Part shown: piece after piece, positions 1 through 6,446 of the stretch
Position numbering within the stretch: position 1 is the stretch's first letter
Layout: every line of letters begins with the position of its first letter
Assembly: GCA_002329495.1 (NCBI GenBank)
Contig: DCTH01000242.1
Coordinates: 15,477-25,181, forward strand
DNA: 9,705 bases
DNA from: Syntrophothermus sp. UBA1445
Lineage (GTDB): Bacteria; Bacillota; Syntrophomonadia; Syntrophomonadales; DTU052
Reading direction: 5' to 3'
The notes under the pieces: generated by a model
The model's input: the letters and a program-made list of their open reading frames with translations, nothing else
What the model was told of the DNA's origin: nothing
Database searches by the model: none
Program-made: the position numbers and the translations under genes

Positions 1-1
1 A

Positions 2-1063
2 CTGGCCGAGAAATTCGGCAGCGTAGAGGATCTGGAGGACTTTGTTGAGACCTTCTCCACCAAGCTGTTTAAGCGGAAGGCGCAAAACGATCAGAAACGT
101 AAATGGGGCGATCTTGACGAGCATACCGAACAGTTGAAAGAACTGGGTTTGGTTAAGGATAGTTGGTTGGGACCGGTTTTAACAAAAGACGGTAAGGAAC
201 TGCAGCAGTATCTGATCAAACATAAATGTGAGTTGGAAGCGGAGATGCGCCGCAAGATAAGGCAGGCCCCGGGCAGTTCAGGGCGCTACCAGAAAATGGG
301 TGCTAGTTCACAGAAGATGTCCAGCCTGGAATTTGTCAACCGAAATAAAACCATCAGGCTGAACACCCGTTCCTGGACCGGGGATTTAGCAGTTCCCGAG
401 ACGGTTATTCAGGCCAGGAAAAACAGTCTGATAAGGAACGACGGAAGGTTAAAGATCTCCAAGGATGACCTTTTTATCTACCGGAAGCGTTCTTATGTGC
501 CAGTGGATATCTGCCTCCTGATCGATGCCAGCGGAAGCATGTCCGGCGAAAAGCGACAGGCGGCCTGCTACCTGGCGGAACACCTGCTGCTTACCGGAAA
601 AGAAAAGGTTGCGGTGGTTACCTTCCAGGAAATGAGATCCAATGTCGTGGTTTCGTTTACCAGGCGTCAGCAGGACTTGATTCGCGGATTGAAACGTATC
701 AGGACCGGAGGTATGACTCCTTTGGCCGATGGGATAGTAACTGCTGTTGACCTGATATTGTCTTCCCGGGTTCATAACCCAACCCTGGTTTTAATAACCG
801 ATGGTCTGCCAAACTATCCCTTGTGGAGTTTTGATCCTGAGAAGGACGCCCTGGAAGCAGCTGCCCGTATAGCAAAGAACAAGATCAGACTGCTCTGCAT
901 TGGGGTTGAAGCTAACCGTAGATTCCTGGAGAGGCTTTCAGAGGTTGGTCACGGAAAGTTATTTGTAGTTGACGACCTTAATCGCAGCAATTTAATCAAT
1001 ATTGTCAAACATGAAAAGCGCCTCATGAATCTTACCGAGAAATCTTCAGTGATTGTTAAATGA
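2..1063 (+). CDS. VWA domain protein, 5' end outside window
   Basis: The reading frame is open from the first bases of the window, so the true start lies upstream; the TTG at 134 is internal. The visible 353 residues begin with a charged helical region, then a basic linker, then a C-terminal VWA domain (about residues 165-330, counting from base 2). The metal-ion-dependent adhesion site is complete: DASGS (bases 524-538), the Thr in GGMTPLADG and the Asp in LITDG. The architecture resembles the C-terminal half of the magnesium-chelatase D / CoxE-like VWA proteins, which usually work with a MoxR-type AAA+ ATPase encoded just upstream; that partner would lie outside this window (inference). It has no visible signal peptide or membrane segment in the part seen, so it is probably cytoplasmic. 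The target is unknown. The frame ends in TGA, with no T-rich terminator directly after it. Confidence 0.85.
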   Translation: MAEKFGSVEDLEDFVETFSTKLFKRKAQNDQKRKWGDLDEHTEQLKELGLVKDSWLGPVLTKDGKELQQYLIKHKCELEAEMRRKIRQAPGSSGRYQKMGASSQKMSSLEFVNRNKTIRLNTRSWTGDLAVPETVIQARKNSLIRNDGRLKISKDDLFIYRKRSYVPVDICLLIDASGSMSGEKRQAACYLAEHLLLTGKEKVAVVTFQEMRSNVVVSFTRRQQDLIRGLKRIRTGGMTPLADGIVTAVDLILSSRVHNPTLVLITDGLPNYPLWSFDPEKDALEAAARIAKNKIRLLCIGVEANRRFLERLSEVGHGKLFVVDDLNRSNLINIVKHEKRLMNLTEKSSVIVK

Positions 1064-1217
1064 TTCTATCAGTTTGAACTGAAATTCAAGGACGGAATGC
1101 TTCACGGGCAAATGGAAGATGCCAGGCAGGTTTTGTAAGTGAAAAAAAGAATACTTGCATCGATTGAGGCACGACGTAATATCATTAATAATTGTTAATC
1201 CACGGTTTCTGTCCTAT

Positions 1218-1238
1218 AGGTAACCTTTTGGTTATCCT
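1218..1238 (+). other. Small hairpin just before the HD-GYP ribosome site
   Basis: AGGTAACC (1218-1225), a TTTT loop and GGTTATCCT (1230-1238) form an 8-bp stem with one bulged A. The stem ends at the base before the GAGGGGG Shine-Dalgarno sequence (1239-1245) of the HD-GYP gene. It could influence translation initiation or mRNA stability. There is no run of T after it, so it is not an intrinsic terminator. The rest of the 1064-1250 gap shows only a weak promoter-like pair (TTGCAT at 1155, TAATAT at 1177). Confidence 0.35.
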
Positions 1239-1250
1239 GAGGGGGTTAAT

Positions 1251-2378
1251 ATGCGCAGGGTGAGTTTAGAGTTTGTGGAACCCGGAATGAAGGTTGGACG
1301 CACCATCTACAATGTTGATGGCCGCCCTCTCCTGGTTTCGGGAATGGTGTTGAACGAAAATTATATACAGCGACTGAGAGATTACGGAATCGGATCTCTT
1401 ATAATAAAGGACGATATGTTCGAGGAGCTTGAAGAACCGCCGGATATAATCTCGGAGCAGACTCGATTGGAATCAGTGAAGACCGTAAAAGAGGTCTTCA
1501 GAAATTTTGAGAACAAGAAACGGATTGACCTTAAAAGCGTTCAAAAGACGGTTAACATTCTAATAGACGATGTGTTGAGCAATCGTGAACTCCTGATCAA
1601 TTTCTCTGACATCAGGACTTATGATGATTATATATTTTCTCATTCGGTTCAGGTGTGCGTGCTTTCGATAATAACCGGACTGTCAATGGGGCTTGACCAG
1701 TTAAAACTGAAGGAGTTGGGTACCGGGGCCTTGATACATGACATCGGCAAGACCCGCCTGGAAAAGGAGCTTCTGAATAAACCGGGCCAACTGACTCCTG
1801 AAGAATTCAATGAGATCAAGCGCCATTCCGAACATGGATTTGAGATTCTACGTGCCAACCGCGAGATATCATTGCTTTCTGCCCACATAGCCTTCCAGCA
1901 TCATGAGCGCTGGGATGGCAAGGGTTACCCGCGCGGCCTGCGCGGGGAAGAGATACATCTTTATTCCCGCATAGTATCGGTAGCTGATGTTTTCGACGCG
2001 CTGGTCGCCGATAGACCCTACCGTAAAGCGTTCTCCACCAACCAGGCCATTTCACTGATGCGCCGTATGTCCGGAACTCAGTTTGAGCCTAATATCCTGG
2101 AACTCCTGATGACCAACATCGCTGAATTTCCAATTGGAAGTGTGGTAACGCTCAGTTCAGGGGAGATAGGCGTGGTCGTGGATACCAATAAAGAAATGCC
2201 CACTCAGCCGGTGGTAAGGGTGGTATTTAACAAGCGTTGGAAGCCTCTGACCACGGTACGGGAAATCGACCTGATCAAGGATAATACAGTTCATATCAGC
2301 AGAATACTTACCGAAGAGGAGGTCTCGCAGCTGTTTAAGGGCGTTTTGTCTGTTAAACGCACTGCGACCACCAGCTGA
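1251..2378 (+). CDS. HD-GYP domain c-di-GMP phosphodiesterase
   Basis: This 375-residue protein is predicted to hydrolyse the second messenger cyclic di-GMP, which commonly controls motility, biofilm or envelope functions. Residues 1-60 form a small N-terminal module with the pattern EPGMKVGRTIYNVDGRPLL, often found before HD-GYP domains. Residues 75-120 look helical. The HD-GYP domain spans about 120-290 and carries the expected residues: His131, the HD pair His163-Asp164 followed by IGK, His192 and His195, the HHERWDGKGYPRGL signature (217-230) and Asp246 in SVADVFDAL, then RPYRK. The catalytic site therefore looks intact. A C-terminal tail (295-360) is beta-rich. There is no membrane segment and no receiver domain, so the signal input is unclear. 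The ATG at 1251 has a strong GAGGGGG ribosome site five bases upstream. The lysE-like gene follows 29 bases later and is probably co-transcribed. Confidence 0.93.
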   Translation: MRRVSLEFVEPGMKVGRTIYNVDGRPLLVSGMVLNENYIQRLRDYGIGSLIIKDDMFEELEEPPDIISEQTRLESVKTVKEVFRNFENKKRIDLKSVQKTVNILIDDVLSNRELLINFSDIRTYDDYIFSHSVQVCVLSIITGLSMGLDQLKLKELGTGALIHDIGKTRLEKELLNKPGQLTPEEFNEIKRHSEHGFEILRANREISLLSAHIAFQHHERWDGKGYPRGLRGEEIHLYSRIVSVADVFDALVADRPYRKAFSTNQAISLMRRMSGTQFEPNILELLMTNIAEFPIGSVVTLSSGEIGVVVDTNKEMPTQPVVRVVFNKRWKPLTTVREIDLIKDNTVHISRILTEEEVSQLFKGVLSVKRTATTS

Positions 2379-2407
2379 TGAGATCCAATTAAGCAGGTTG
2401 TAAAATC

Positions 2408-3085
2408 ATGGAAGTTGCAGAACTGTTTTTAACTGCATTCATTGTCGGACTCTCCGGGGCCATGATGCCCGGCCCCTTGCTGACTGTCACCATCGGGGAG
2501 AGTGCCCGCCATGGGACGGTGGCAGCCCCGCTTATCGTACTGGGGCATATCCTTCTGGAACTCCTATTGGTATTGGCATTGGTGATGGGCCTGGCTGGGG
2601 CATTAAGTGCTGGACTTCCTCAGTGGGTGGCAATATTTGGCGGAATTTTTATGCTTTGGATGGGCTGGGCAATGGTCAAGGACGTATTTTATGGACGGGT
2701 ATCTTTGCCCTCAACAGGGGTTACCGCCCCAAGCGATACTGCGAATACTGCTTCGGTTGCGGGCAATTATAAACCCGATTGGGTCAAACTCCGGCTGGTT
2801 TTCACCGGAATTCTAATAAGCCTGGCCAACCCCTATTGGATTATATGGTGGGCTACGGTTGGTCTGGGATACATTACTATTGCCATAAAGTCAGGTTCGA
2901 TGGGACTGGTCTCATTTTTTACGGGACACGCCTTCTCAGATATTCTCTGGTACGTTATAATCGGTTTGGTAGTGTCAGGTGGACGACGCTTCCTCAATAA
3001 CACCGTATACCGAGGCATCCTGGTGGTCTGTGGCTTCTTTTTATTCGGGATGGGAGGTTATTTTATATACTATGGCGTATTTTAG
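2408..3085 (+). CDS. LysE/RhtB family amino-acid exporter-like membrane protein
   Basis: A 225-residue hydrophobic protein with about six membrane segments. The N-terminal segment holds the family hallmark GAMMPGPLL (17-25), followed by the GxxxG/GH region (45-47) and, in the second half, NPYWIIWW (141-148). Both are typical of the LysE/RhtB/CadD superfamily, whose characterised members export basic amino acids, homoserine, threonine or other small solutes, driven by the proton gradient. The loop at about 92-125 is polar and poorly conserved, as usual. The substrate cannot be told from sequence. The ATG at 2408 follows the HD-GYP stop by 29 bases with only a weak AGCAGG ribosome site, which suggests expression as the second gene of that transcript. 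Length is normal for the family. Confidence 0.88.
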   Translation: MEVAELFLTAFIVGLSGAMMPGPLLTVTIGESARHGTVAAPLIVLGHILLELLLVLALVMGLAGALSAGLPQWVAIFGGIFMLWMGWAMVKDVFYGRVSLPSTGVTAPSDTANTASVAGNYKPDWVKLRLVFTGILISLANPYWIIWWATVGLGYITIAIKSGSMGLVSFFTGHAFSDILWYVIIGLVVSGGRRFLNNTVYRGILVVCGFFLFGMGGYFIYYGVF

Positions 3086-3093
3086 ATAAAAAG

Positions 3094-3134
3094 GGTACAG
3101 GTTCGACCTGGAAAAGCCGGCCTCGAGGTGTACC
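3094..3134. repeat. Nested inverted repeats downstream of the exporter gene
   Basis: GGTACA (3094-3099) pairs with TGTACC (3129-3134). Inside lie CAGGT-TCG-ACCTG (3098-3110) and the 8-bp palindrome CCTCGAGG (3121-3128). No T-tract follows, so this is not a standard intrinsic terminator. The right outer arm overlaps a degenerate copy of the enhancer-like motif (3129-3144), so part of the symmetry may reflect protein binding rather than RNA folding. Confidence 0.4.
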
Positions 3135-3179
3135 ATATGAGACAAAATAGTACCGCGATTGTGTCATTGAGACACAATC
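3129..3179. promoter_or_regulatory. Putative upstream activator sites for sigma-54 activator
   Basis: GATTGTGTC (3157-3165), ATTGA and GACACAATC (3171-3179) form a perfect 9-bp inverted repeat. Within it, TGTGTCATTGAGACA (3160-3174) matches 12 of 15 bases of the motif found twice before the acyl-CoA synthetase. A weaker neighbour, TGTACCA-TA-TGAGACA (3129-3144), is centred about 31 bases away, roughly three helical turns. The strong site is centred about 155 bases upstream of the predicted start (near 3322) of the sigma-54 promoter at 3296-3311, a normal enhancer distance. It is inferred, not shown, that the activator encoded at 6447-8402 binds here. Confidence 0.7.
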
Positions 3180-3295
3180 TGTTTAAGGTTAATACATGCG
3201 AACTATATCCGTTTAAACCTGGTTCGTAGGCTGATTTTCTGGTTAGGTCTGATTACTCCAGGAGTTTTCACAAACAATGGATGTACAACCTAAGT

Positions 3296-3311
3296 TGGCA
3301 CAGCATTTGCA
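3296..3311 (+). promoter_or_regulatory. Sigma-54 (-24/-12) promoter
   Basis: TGGCAC-AGCAT-TTGCA matches the RpoN consensus TGGCAC-N5-TTGCA at every specified position, with exactly ten bases between the invariant GG (3297-3298) and GC (3309-3310). Transcription is expected to begin near 3322. The nearest reading frames are the 52-codon ORF at 3481 and the membrane protein at 3641, giving a leader of about 159 bases to the first start codon. Sigma-54 promoters need an ATP-dependent enhancer-binding protein, and one is encoded in this window. Confidence 0.85.
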
Positions 3312-3480
3312 TTCCTAAAAGGTTGGTGGAGGCTCTTTACAGATACTCTGGTTCAGTGGAATCGCCAATTTTCCGGAAATCTGTGACAATCATAAAAAAA
3401 TTTGAAGATTCCAACTATACTTGTGTTATTATTATAAGAGCCTATCCAATATGTAACTAGACTTCATTGCAAAGGGGGGG
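3312..3480 (+). other. Leader region of the sigma-54 transcript, no gene seen
   Basis: No coding frame or known riboswitch is recognised here. Weak structure is present: ACAGAT (3339-3344) can pair with ATCTGT (3379-3384), enclosing a TTTCCGGAAA palindrome. The stretch 3402-3435 is A/T-rich (TTGAAG, then TATTAT) and might hold a second, poorly spaced sigma-A promoter. It ends in AAAGGGGGGG directly before the ATG at 3481. Confidence 0.3.
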
Positions 3481-3639
3481 ATGCTCGACAGACAAAGTTT
3501 TTGGTCGTGGCCCCATTTTATGCATAATGCTGGACTTAACGAATACAATTCAGTAAGTCAAGTATTTGATGGTCGGGGACAATGGCTGGAGTTTTCTGTA
3601 GGCATGTCAAAATCTTTTAAAATGAAGGGGAGGGTGTAA
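3481..3639 (+). CDS. Small ORF (52 aa), possible leader or accessory peptide
   Basis: An ATG immediately after AAAGGGGGGG (3471-3480) opens a 52-residue frame that begins MLDRQSFWSWPHFMHN and ends in SKSFKMKGRV, with TAA at 3637-3639. The stop is one base before the TTG start of the membrane-protein gene, and that gene's ribosome site (AAGGGGAGGG, 3625-3634) lies within the last codons of this ORF, an arrangement expected for translational coupling. The peptide is not strongly hydrophobic, has three Trp, and is basic at its C-terminus. I do not recognise it. It may be a real small protein, a leader peptide, or a chance frame. The ribosome site is unusually close to the ATG, which lowers confidence. 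Confidence 0.45.
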   Translation: MLDRQSFWSWPHFMHNAGLNEYNSVSQVFDGRGQWLEFSVGMSKSFKMKGRV

Positions 3640-3640
3640 G

Positions 3641-4246
3641 TTGGATCAGGCAGCAAAAATTGCGTTTAAGGCTCATCTCATTTTGGGACTCATTATCGCC
3701 ACAGTAGTTTGTATCGGTGTTTTCGTGTTGGGAGCACTAGGAATTCACGCTACTTGGCCGGCATTCTTTGTAATGATTTCTTTCTTTATAACCGGCGCGG
3801 ATATTAAGAACCTGCCCAGTATCTTCATTGGAGCAATTTTCGGTCTAGTGGTCGCAATTCTCCTTGTTACTGCTCTTACTCCGCTTGGTGCTGCGATCGG
3901 CGAACTGCCGGCAACACTGTTACTGGTCTGGATAGTGATCTTCATAATCGCCGGTTTCGGAACCGTGGTTCCACAGGCATGTAACAACTTTGCATTCACT
4001 TATTTTACCATTGCCCTGATTGAAATCCCGGTTATCGCAGAAAAGGCTGTTGGAGAAGCTTTGAAGTCTGGTATGACCGATCCGGCAGCGATAGCAGCAG
4101 CAGCGTCATCAGCTGTAATGAGCAATACACTGACCTGGGGTCTCACCGCAATCCTGGGTGGCGGATGTATTCTGGGTGCCATCATCCTGTTAATCACCCT
4201 TGCTCGCAAGGCTGGTATCCTGCCCCCGGCAGAAGCAGCACACTGA
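3641..4246 (+). CDS. Polytopic membrane protein of unknown function, perhaps DUF1097-like
   Basis: A 201-residue, very hydrophobic protein with about five or six membrane segments (roughly 12-33, 36-53, 59-83, 91-112, 118-136 and 165-187). The TTG start at 3641 is chosen because AAGGGGAGGG ends six bases before it and no in-frame ATG gives a better fit. The pattern of segments and the WPAFFVMISFFITG stretch recall the small DUF1097 (YcdZ-like) membrane proteins, but this is a weak resemblance and no function is established for them. An Ala-rich loop (about 145-158) precedes the last segment. It appears to be expressed from the sigma-54 promoter at 3296 and is closed by the terminator at 4285. 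Its shared control signals with an acyl-CoA synthetase suggest a role in uptake or efflux of a carboxylate or in membrane energetics; this is inference only. Confidence 0.75.
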   Translation: MDQAAKIAFKAHLILGLIIATVVCIGVFVLGALGIHATWPAFFVMISFFITGADIKNLPSIFIGAIFGLVVAILLVTALTPLGAAIGELPATLLLVWIVIFIIAGFGTVVPQACNNFAFTYFTIALIEIPVIAEKAVGEALKSGMTDPAAIAAAASSAVMSNTLTWGLTAILGGGCILGAIILLITLARKAGILPPAEAAH

Positions 4247-4284
4247 TAACGTTAAATTAATAAACTTAAGAATAACCTTAAGAG

Positions 4285-4315
4285 AAAAAACAGGGGAGAG
4301 GCTCCCCTGTTTTTT
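4285..4315 (+). terminator. Strong intrinsic terminator after the membrane-protein gene
   Basis: AAAAAACAGGGGAG (4285-4298), a three-base AGG loop and CTCCCCTGTTTTTT (4302-4315) form a perfect 14-bp stem whose 3' side ends in six T. It lies about 40 bases after the stop at 4246. The A-run on the 5' side would also make it work on the opposite strand. It separates the sigma-54-driven unit from the SDR gene. Confidence 0.93.
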
Positions 4316-4452
4316 CGTCTATTATGCGCATTTCTTCGACAACCTTGGAAAAATTTAAGATGATTAGAAGGTTTTTTTGCAACGAATCTTGAATTACAAG
4401 AATGCGGAATACTATTCGTAGTAAAAACTATGCGAAAAGGAGAGTGTATGGA

Positions 4453-5193
4453 ATGCGTTTGAAAGACAAAGTAGCTATCGTCACAGGAGGAGCGAACGGA
4501 ATAGGCGAAGGAGTAGCCATCAAGTTTGCTCAGGAAGGCGCAAAAGTAGTCATTGGTGACCTCAAAGAGGACGAGGTTAAAGCAGCAGAACAGAAGATCA
4601 AGGACATGGGCGGAACTGCGCTCGGCGTGGTATGTAACGTAGCGAACAAAGCATCGGTGGATGCAATGGTACAAAAAGCCGTTGAGGCCTTCGGGACCGT
4701 CGACATCCTGATAAACAACGCCGGAATCACCCGCGATGCTATATTCCACAAAATGACCGAAGAGCAGTGGGACCAGGTATTTGATGTTAACCTGAAAGGT
4801 GTTTTCTATTGCTGCAAAGCGGTTGTGCCGATTATGAGGGACAAGGGCTACGGCAAGATCGTAAACATATCCTCCGTCAGCCGTTTTGGAAACCCGGGTC
4901 AGGCCAACTACGCAGCTACCAAAGCCGGATTGGTTGGTTTTACCAGAAACATGGCCAAAGAACTGGGACCCAAGGGTATCACAGTTAACGCGGTTGCTCC
5001 CGGATCGGTTGAGACCGCTATGTTCCTGGCAGTTCCTGAGAAGATCAGAGCAATATCTGCTAAAGCCAATGCTCTGCAAAGACCTGGAACAATCGAGGAA
5101 CTGGCTTATTCCATTCTCTTCTTTGCCAGTGATGAGTCTGCCTATGTAACCGGCCAGTGCTTGCAGGTTGACGGCGGAATGATGATGCCCTAA
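4453..5193 (+). CDS. fabG: FabG/PhaB-like short-chain dehydrogenase/reductase
   Basis: A 246-residue classical SDR, predicted to interconvert 3-oxoacyl and 3-hydroxyacyl thioesters. Visible motifs are the cofactor loop TGGANGIG (11-18), NNAG (88-91), Asn113 in NLKG, and the catalytic Ser140/141, Tyr153 and Lys157 in the SSVSRFGNPGQANYAATK region, followed by PG (183-184) and a typical C-terminal VTGQCLQVDGG. An acidic Asp36 ends the second beta strand (VVIGD), which in SDRs usually favours NAD(H) over NADP(H). This fits a catabolic 3-hydroxybutyryl-CoA dehydrogenase or acetoacetyl-CoA reductase at least as well as fatty-acid synthesis, so the fabG symbol denotes family only. The start at 4453 is preferred to an in-frame ATG at 4402 because AAAGGAGAG (4436-4444) lies correctly before it and conserved homology begins there. 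The gene stands alone between two terminators. Confidence 0.92.
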   Translation: MRLKDKVAIVTGGANGIGEGVAIKFAQEGAKVVIGDLKEDEVKAAEQKIKDMGGTALGVVCNVANKASVDAMVQKAVEAFGTVDILINNAGITRDAIFHKMTEEQWDQVFDVNLKGVFYCCKAVVPIMRDKGYGKIVNISSVSRFGNPGQANYAATKAGLVGFTRNMAKELGPKGITVNAVAPGSVETAMFLAVPEKIRAISAKANALQRPGTIEELAYSILFFASDESAYVTGQCLQVDGGMMMP

Positions 5194-5204
5194 CCTAAGA
5201 AATT

Positions 5205-5247
5205 AGCCAAAAACGGGCCGCTGATTCAGTGGCCCGTTCGGCTTTTT
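5205..5247 (+). terminator. Intrinsic terminator after the SDR gene
   Basis: AACGGGCC (5212-5219) pairs with GGCCCGTT (5231-5238). The stem can be extended by AGCC (5205-5208) with GGCT (5240-5243), and is followed by TTTTT. It begins about 12 bases after the stop codon at 5193. Confidence 0.88.
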
Positions 5248-5401
5248 CTGAACCAAATTTGCAGAGAGTGCCACCTATTGCTGTAATCGAATTAATGCGT
5301 TGACCCACACGCAACGGTTCAATTACATACCGATTTGGTAATAAACGAAGATGAAGAGGGTATCGTATTAAAACTATTATGGCATCGAAGGAGTGAATGG
5401 A

Positions 5402-6190
5402 ATGGATTACGATTTTAAGGTACTCTTATTCGAAAAAGAAGATGGTCTTGCAACCATTACTATCAATCGTCCCAAAGTACTCAACGCATTAAATGATCAG
5501 GTCTTCAAAGAATTAAAACAGGTATTTGAAATGATGGAGGATGATGGCGAGGTTAAAGTTGCCGTTATAATCGGCGCCGGAGACAAGGCCTTTGTGGCAG
5601 GTGCCGATATTGGCCAGATGGCAGATTATACCTTCCTGCAGGCACGTGATTTGTCCTATCAGAGTTATAAGGCTCAGCAGGCTATCGCCCACTTTTCCAA
5701 ACCAACTATTGCGGCTGTAAATGGCTTTGCCTTTGGCGGCGGCTGTGAAATAGCCATGTGCTGTGATATAAGAATTGCGTCTGAAAACGCATCATTCGGG
5801 CAGGCCGAGATCAACCTGGGGATTATTCCAGGAGGCGGCGGCACTCAGAGATTGCCCCGACTGGTAGGTATGGGGATAGCCAAGGAAATGATATTTACCG
5901 GGAAACCCATCGACGCCAAAAGGGCTTATGAAATCGGCCTGGTAAACCGGGTGGTACCTCATGAAGAACTGATGAACGAAGTTAAGAAAATGGCCAAGAC
6001 ACTTATGTCCAAATCACCGGTTACCTTAAAATTTGCGAAGACGGCCATGGACCTGGGGATTGAGACTGACCTGGAAACCGGGTTGCAGATTGAAAGAGAA
6101 CTATTTGCTGAGTGTTTTGCCACTGAAGATATGCATGAAGGTTTGAATGCCTTCCTCGAGAAGAGAAAACCTAATTTCCAAGGCAAATAG
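5402..6190 (+). CDS. crt: Crotonase: short-chain enoyl-CoA hydratase
   Basis: A 262-residue enoyl-CoA hydratase that should add water to crotonyl-CoA to give 3-hydroxybutyryl-CoA, reversibly. The oxyanion-hole segments are FVAGADI (64-70) and NGFAFGGGCE (107-116). Both catalytic glutamates of the hydratase subgroup are present: Glu116 in GGGCE and Glu136 in FGQAE, followed by IPGGGGTQR. The length, the N-terminal INRPKVLNALN and the C-terminal ECFATEDMHEGLNAFLEKRKP closely resemble clostridial Crt from the butyryl-CoA pathway, by recall. The ATG at 5402 is chosen over the in-frame GTG at 5393, since the GAAGGAG ribosome site (5387-5393) would overlap that GTG. It is probably monocistronic, between the terminators at 5205 and 6222. 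With the SDR it covers two successive C4 beta-oxidation steps. The 5248-5390 region shows no sigma-54 promoter, only a weak TTGACC at 5300. Confidence 0.94.
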   Translation: MDYDFKVLLFEKEDGLATITINRPKVLNALNDQVFKELKQVFEMMEDDGEVKVAVIIGAGDKAFVAGADIGQMADYTFLQARDLSYQSYKAQQAIAHFSKPTIAAVNGFAFGGGCEIAMCCDIRIASENASFGQAEINLGIIPGGGGTQRLPRLVGMGIAKEMIFTGKPIDAKRAYEIGLVNRVVPHEELMNEVKKMAKTLMSKSPVTLKFAKTAMDLGIETDLETGLQIERELFAECFATEDMHEGLNAFLEKRKPNFQGK

Positions 6191-6221
6191 ACCAAAACCT
6201 GCAATTGATTAAAGTCAAATT

Positions 6222-6253
6222 TTAAGCCGGATGTAATTTAGCATCCGGCTTAA
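6222..6253. terminator. Hairpin terminator between convergent genes
   Basis: TTAAGCCGGATG (6222-6233), an eight-base loop and CATCCGGCTTAA (6242-6253) form a perfect 12-bp stem 31 bases after the crotonase stop. The T-tract is poor on the plus strand (TTAATTA) and somewhat better on the minus strand (TTAAAATTT). It may serve both the crotonase gene and the convergent regulator gene. The rest of the gap to 6446 holds no recognisable feature. Confidence 0.75.
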
Positions 6254-6446
6254 TTACGGCGAAAGTAAACCAGCCAAAGCCTTGATTTTGTGGTATTTGA
6301 TACATCTGCACTAACCAGAATGCCAAACGGTTGCTGTGGGCTAATGCACGGTTAATTCCCTGTTTAGTCATCCGGATACCAAAATAAAACAGAAATAAGA
6401 ACCCGGGCAGTCCTGAGATTTTTCTCTGGCGGTATTAGTTGCAGGC

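Noticed and set aside
134..136. TTG as start of the VWA protein
   Set aside because: The frame continues open to the window edge and there is no ribosome site before this TTG.
1097..1138. 13-residue frame after AAGGACGGA
   Set aside because: Too short to support as a gene, with no coupling to the next gene.
4402..4452. Upstream ATG start giving a 17-residue extension of the SDR
   Set aside because: No ribosome site precedes it, whereas AAAGGAGAG is well placed for the ATG at 4453 and SDR homology begins there.
4252..5079. 275-codon open frame on the minus strand
   Set aside because: It lies antisense to the SDR gene and the terminator, has no recognisable domain and a composition rich in Ser, Cys and Phe, while the plus strand encodes an intact SDR.
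5255..5275. Minus-strand sigma-54-like element (TGGCAC then TGCAA)
   Set aside because: Only eight bases separate GG and GC instead of ten, and no minus-strand gene lies downstream.
6254..6446. Search for a small gene or RNA between the convergent crotonase and regulator genes
   Set aside because: No ribosome site with a credible frame, no strong hairpin and no repeat were seen.
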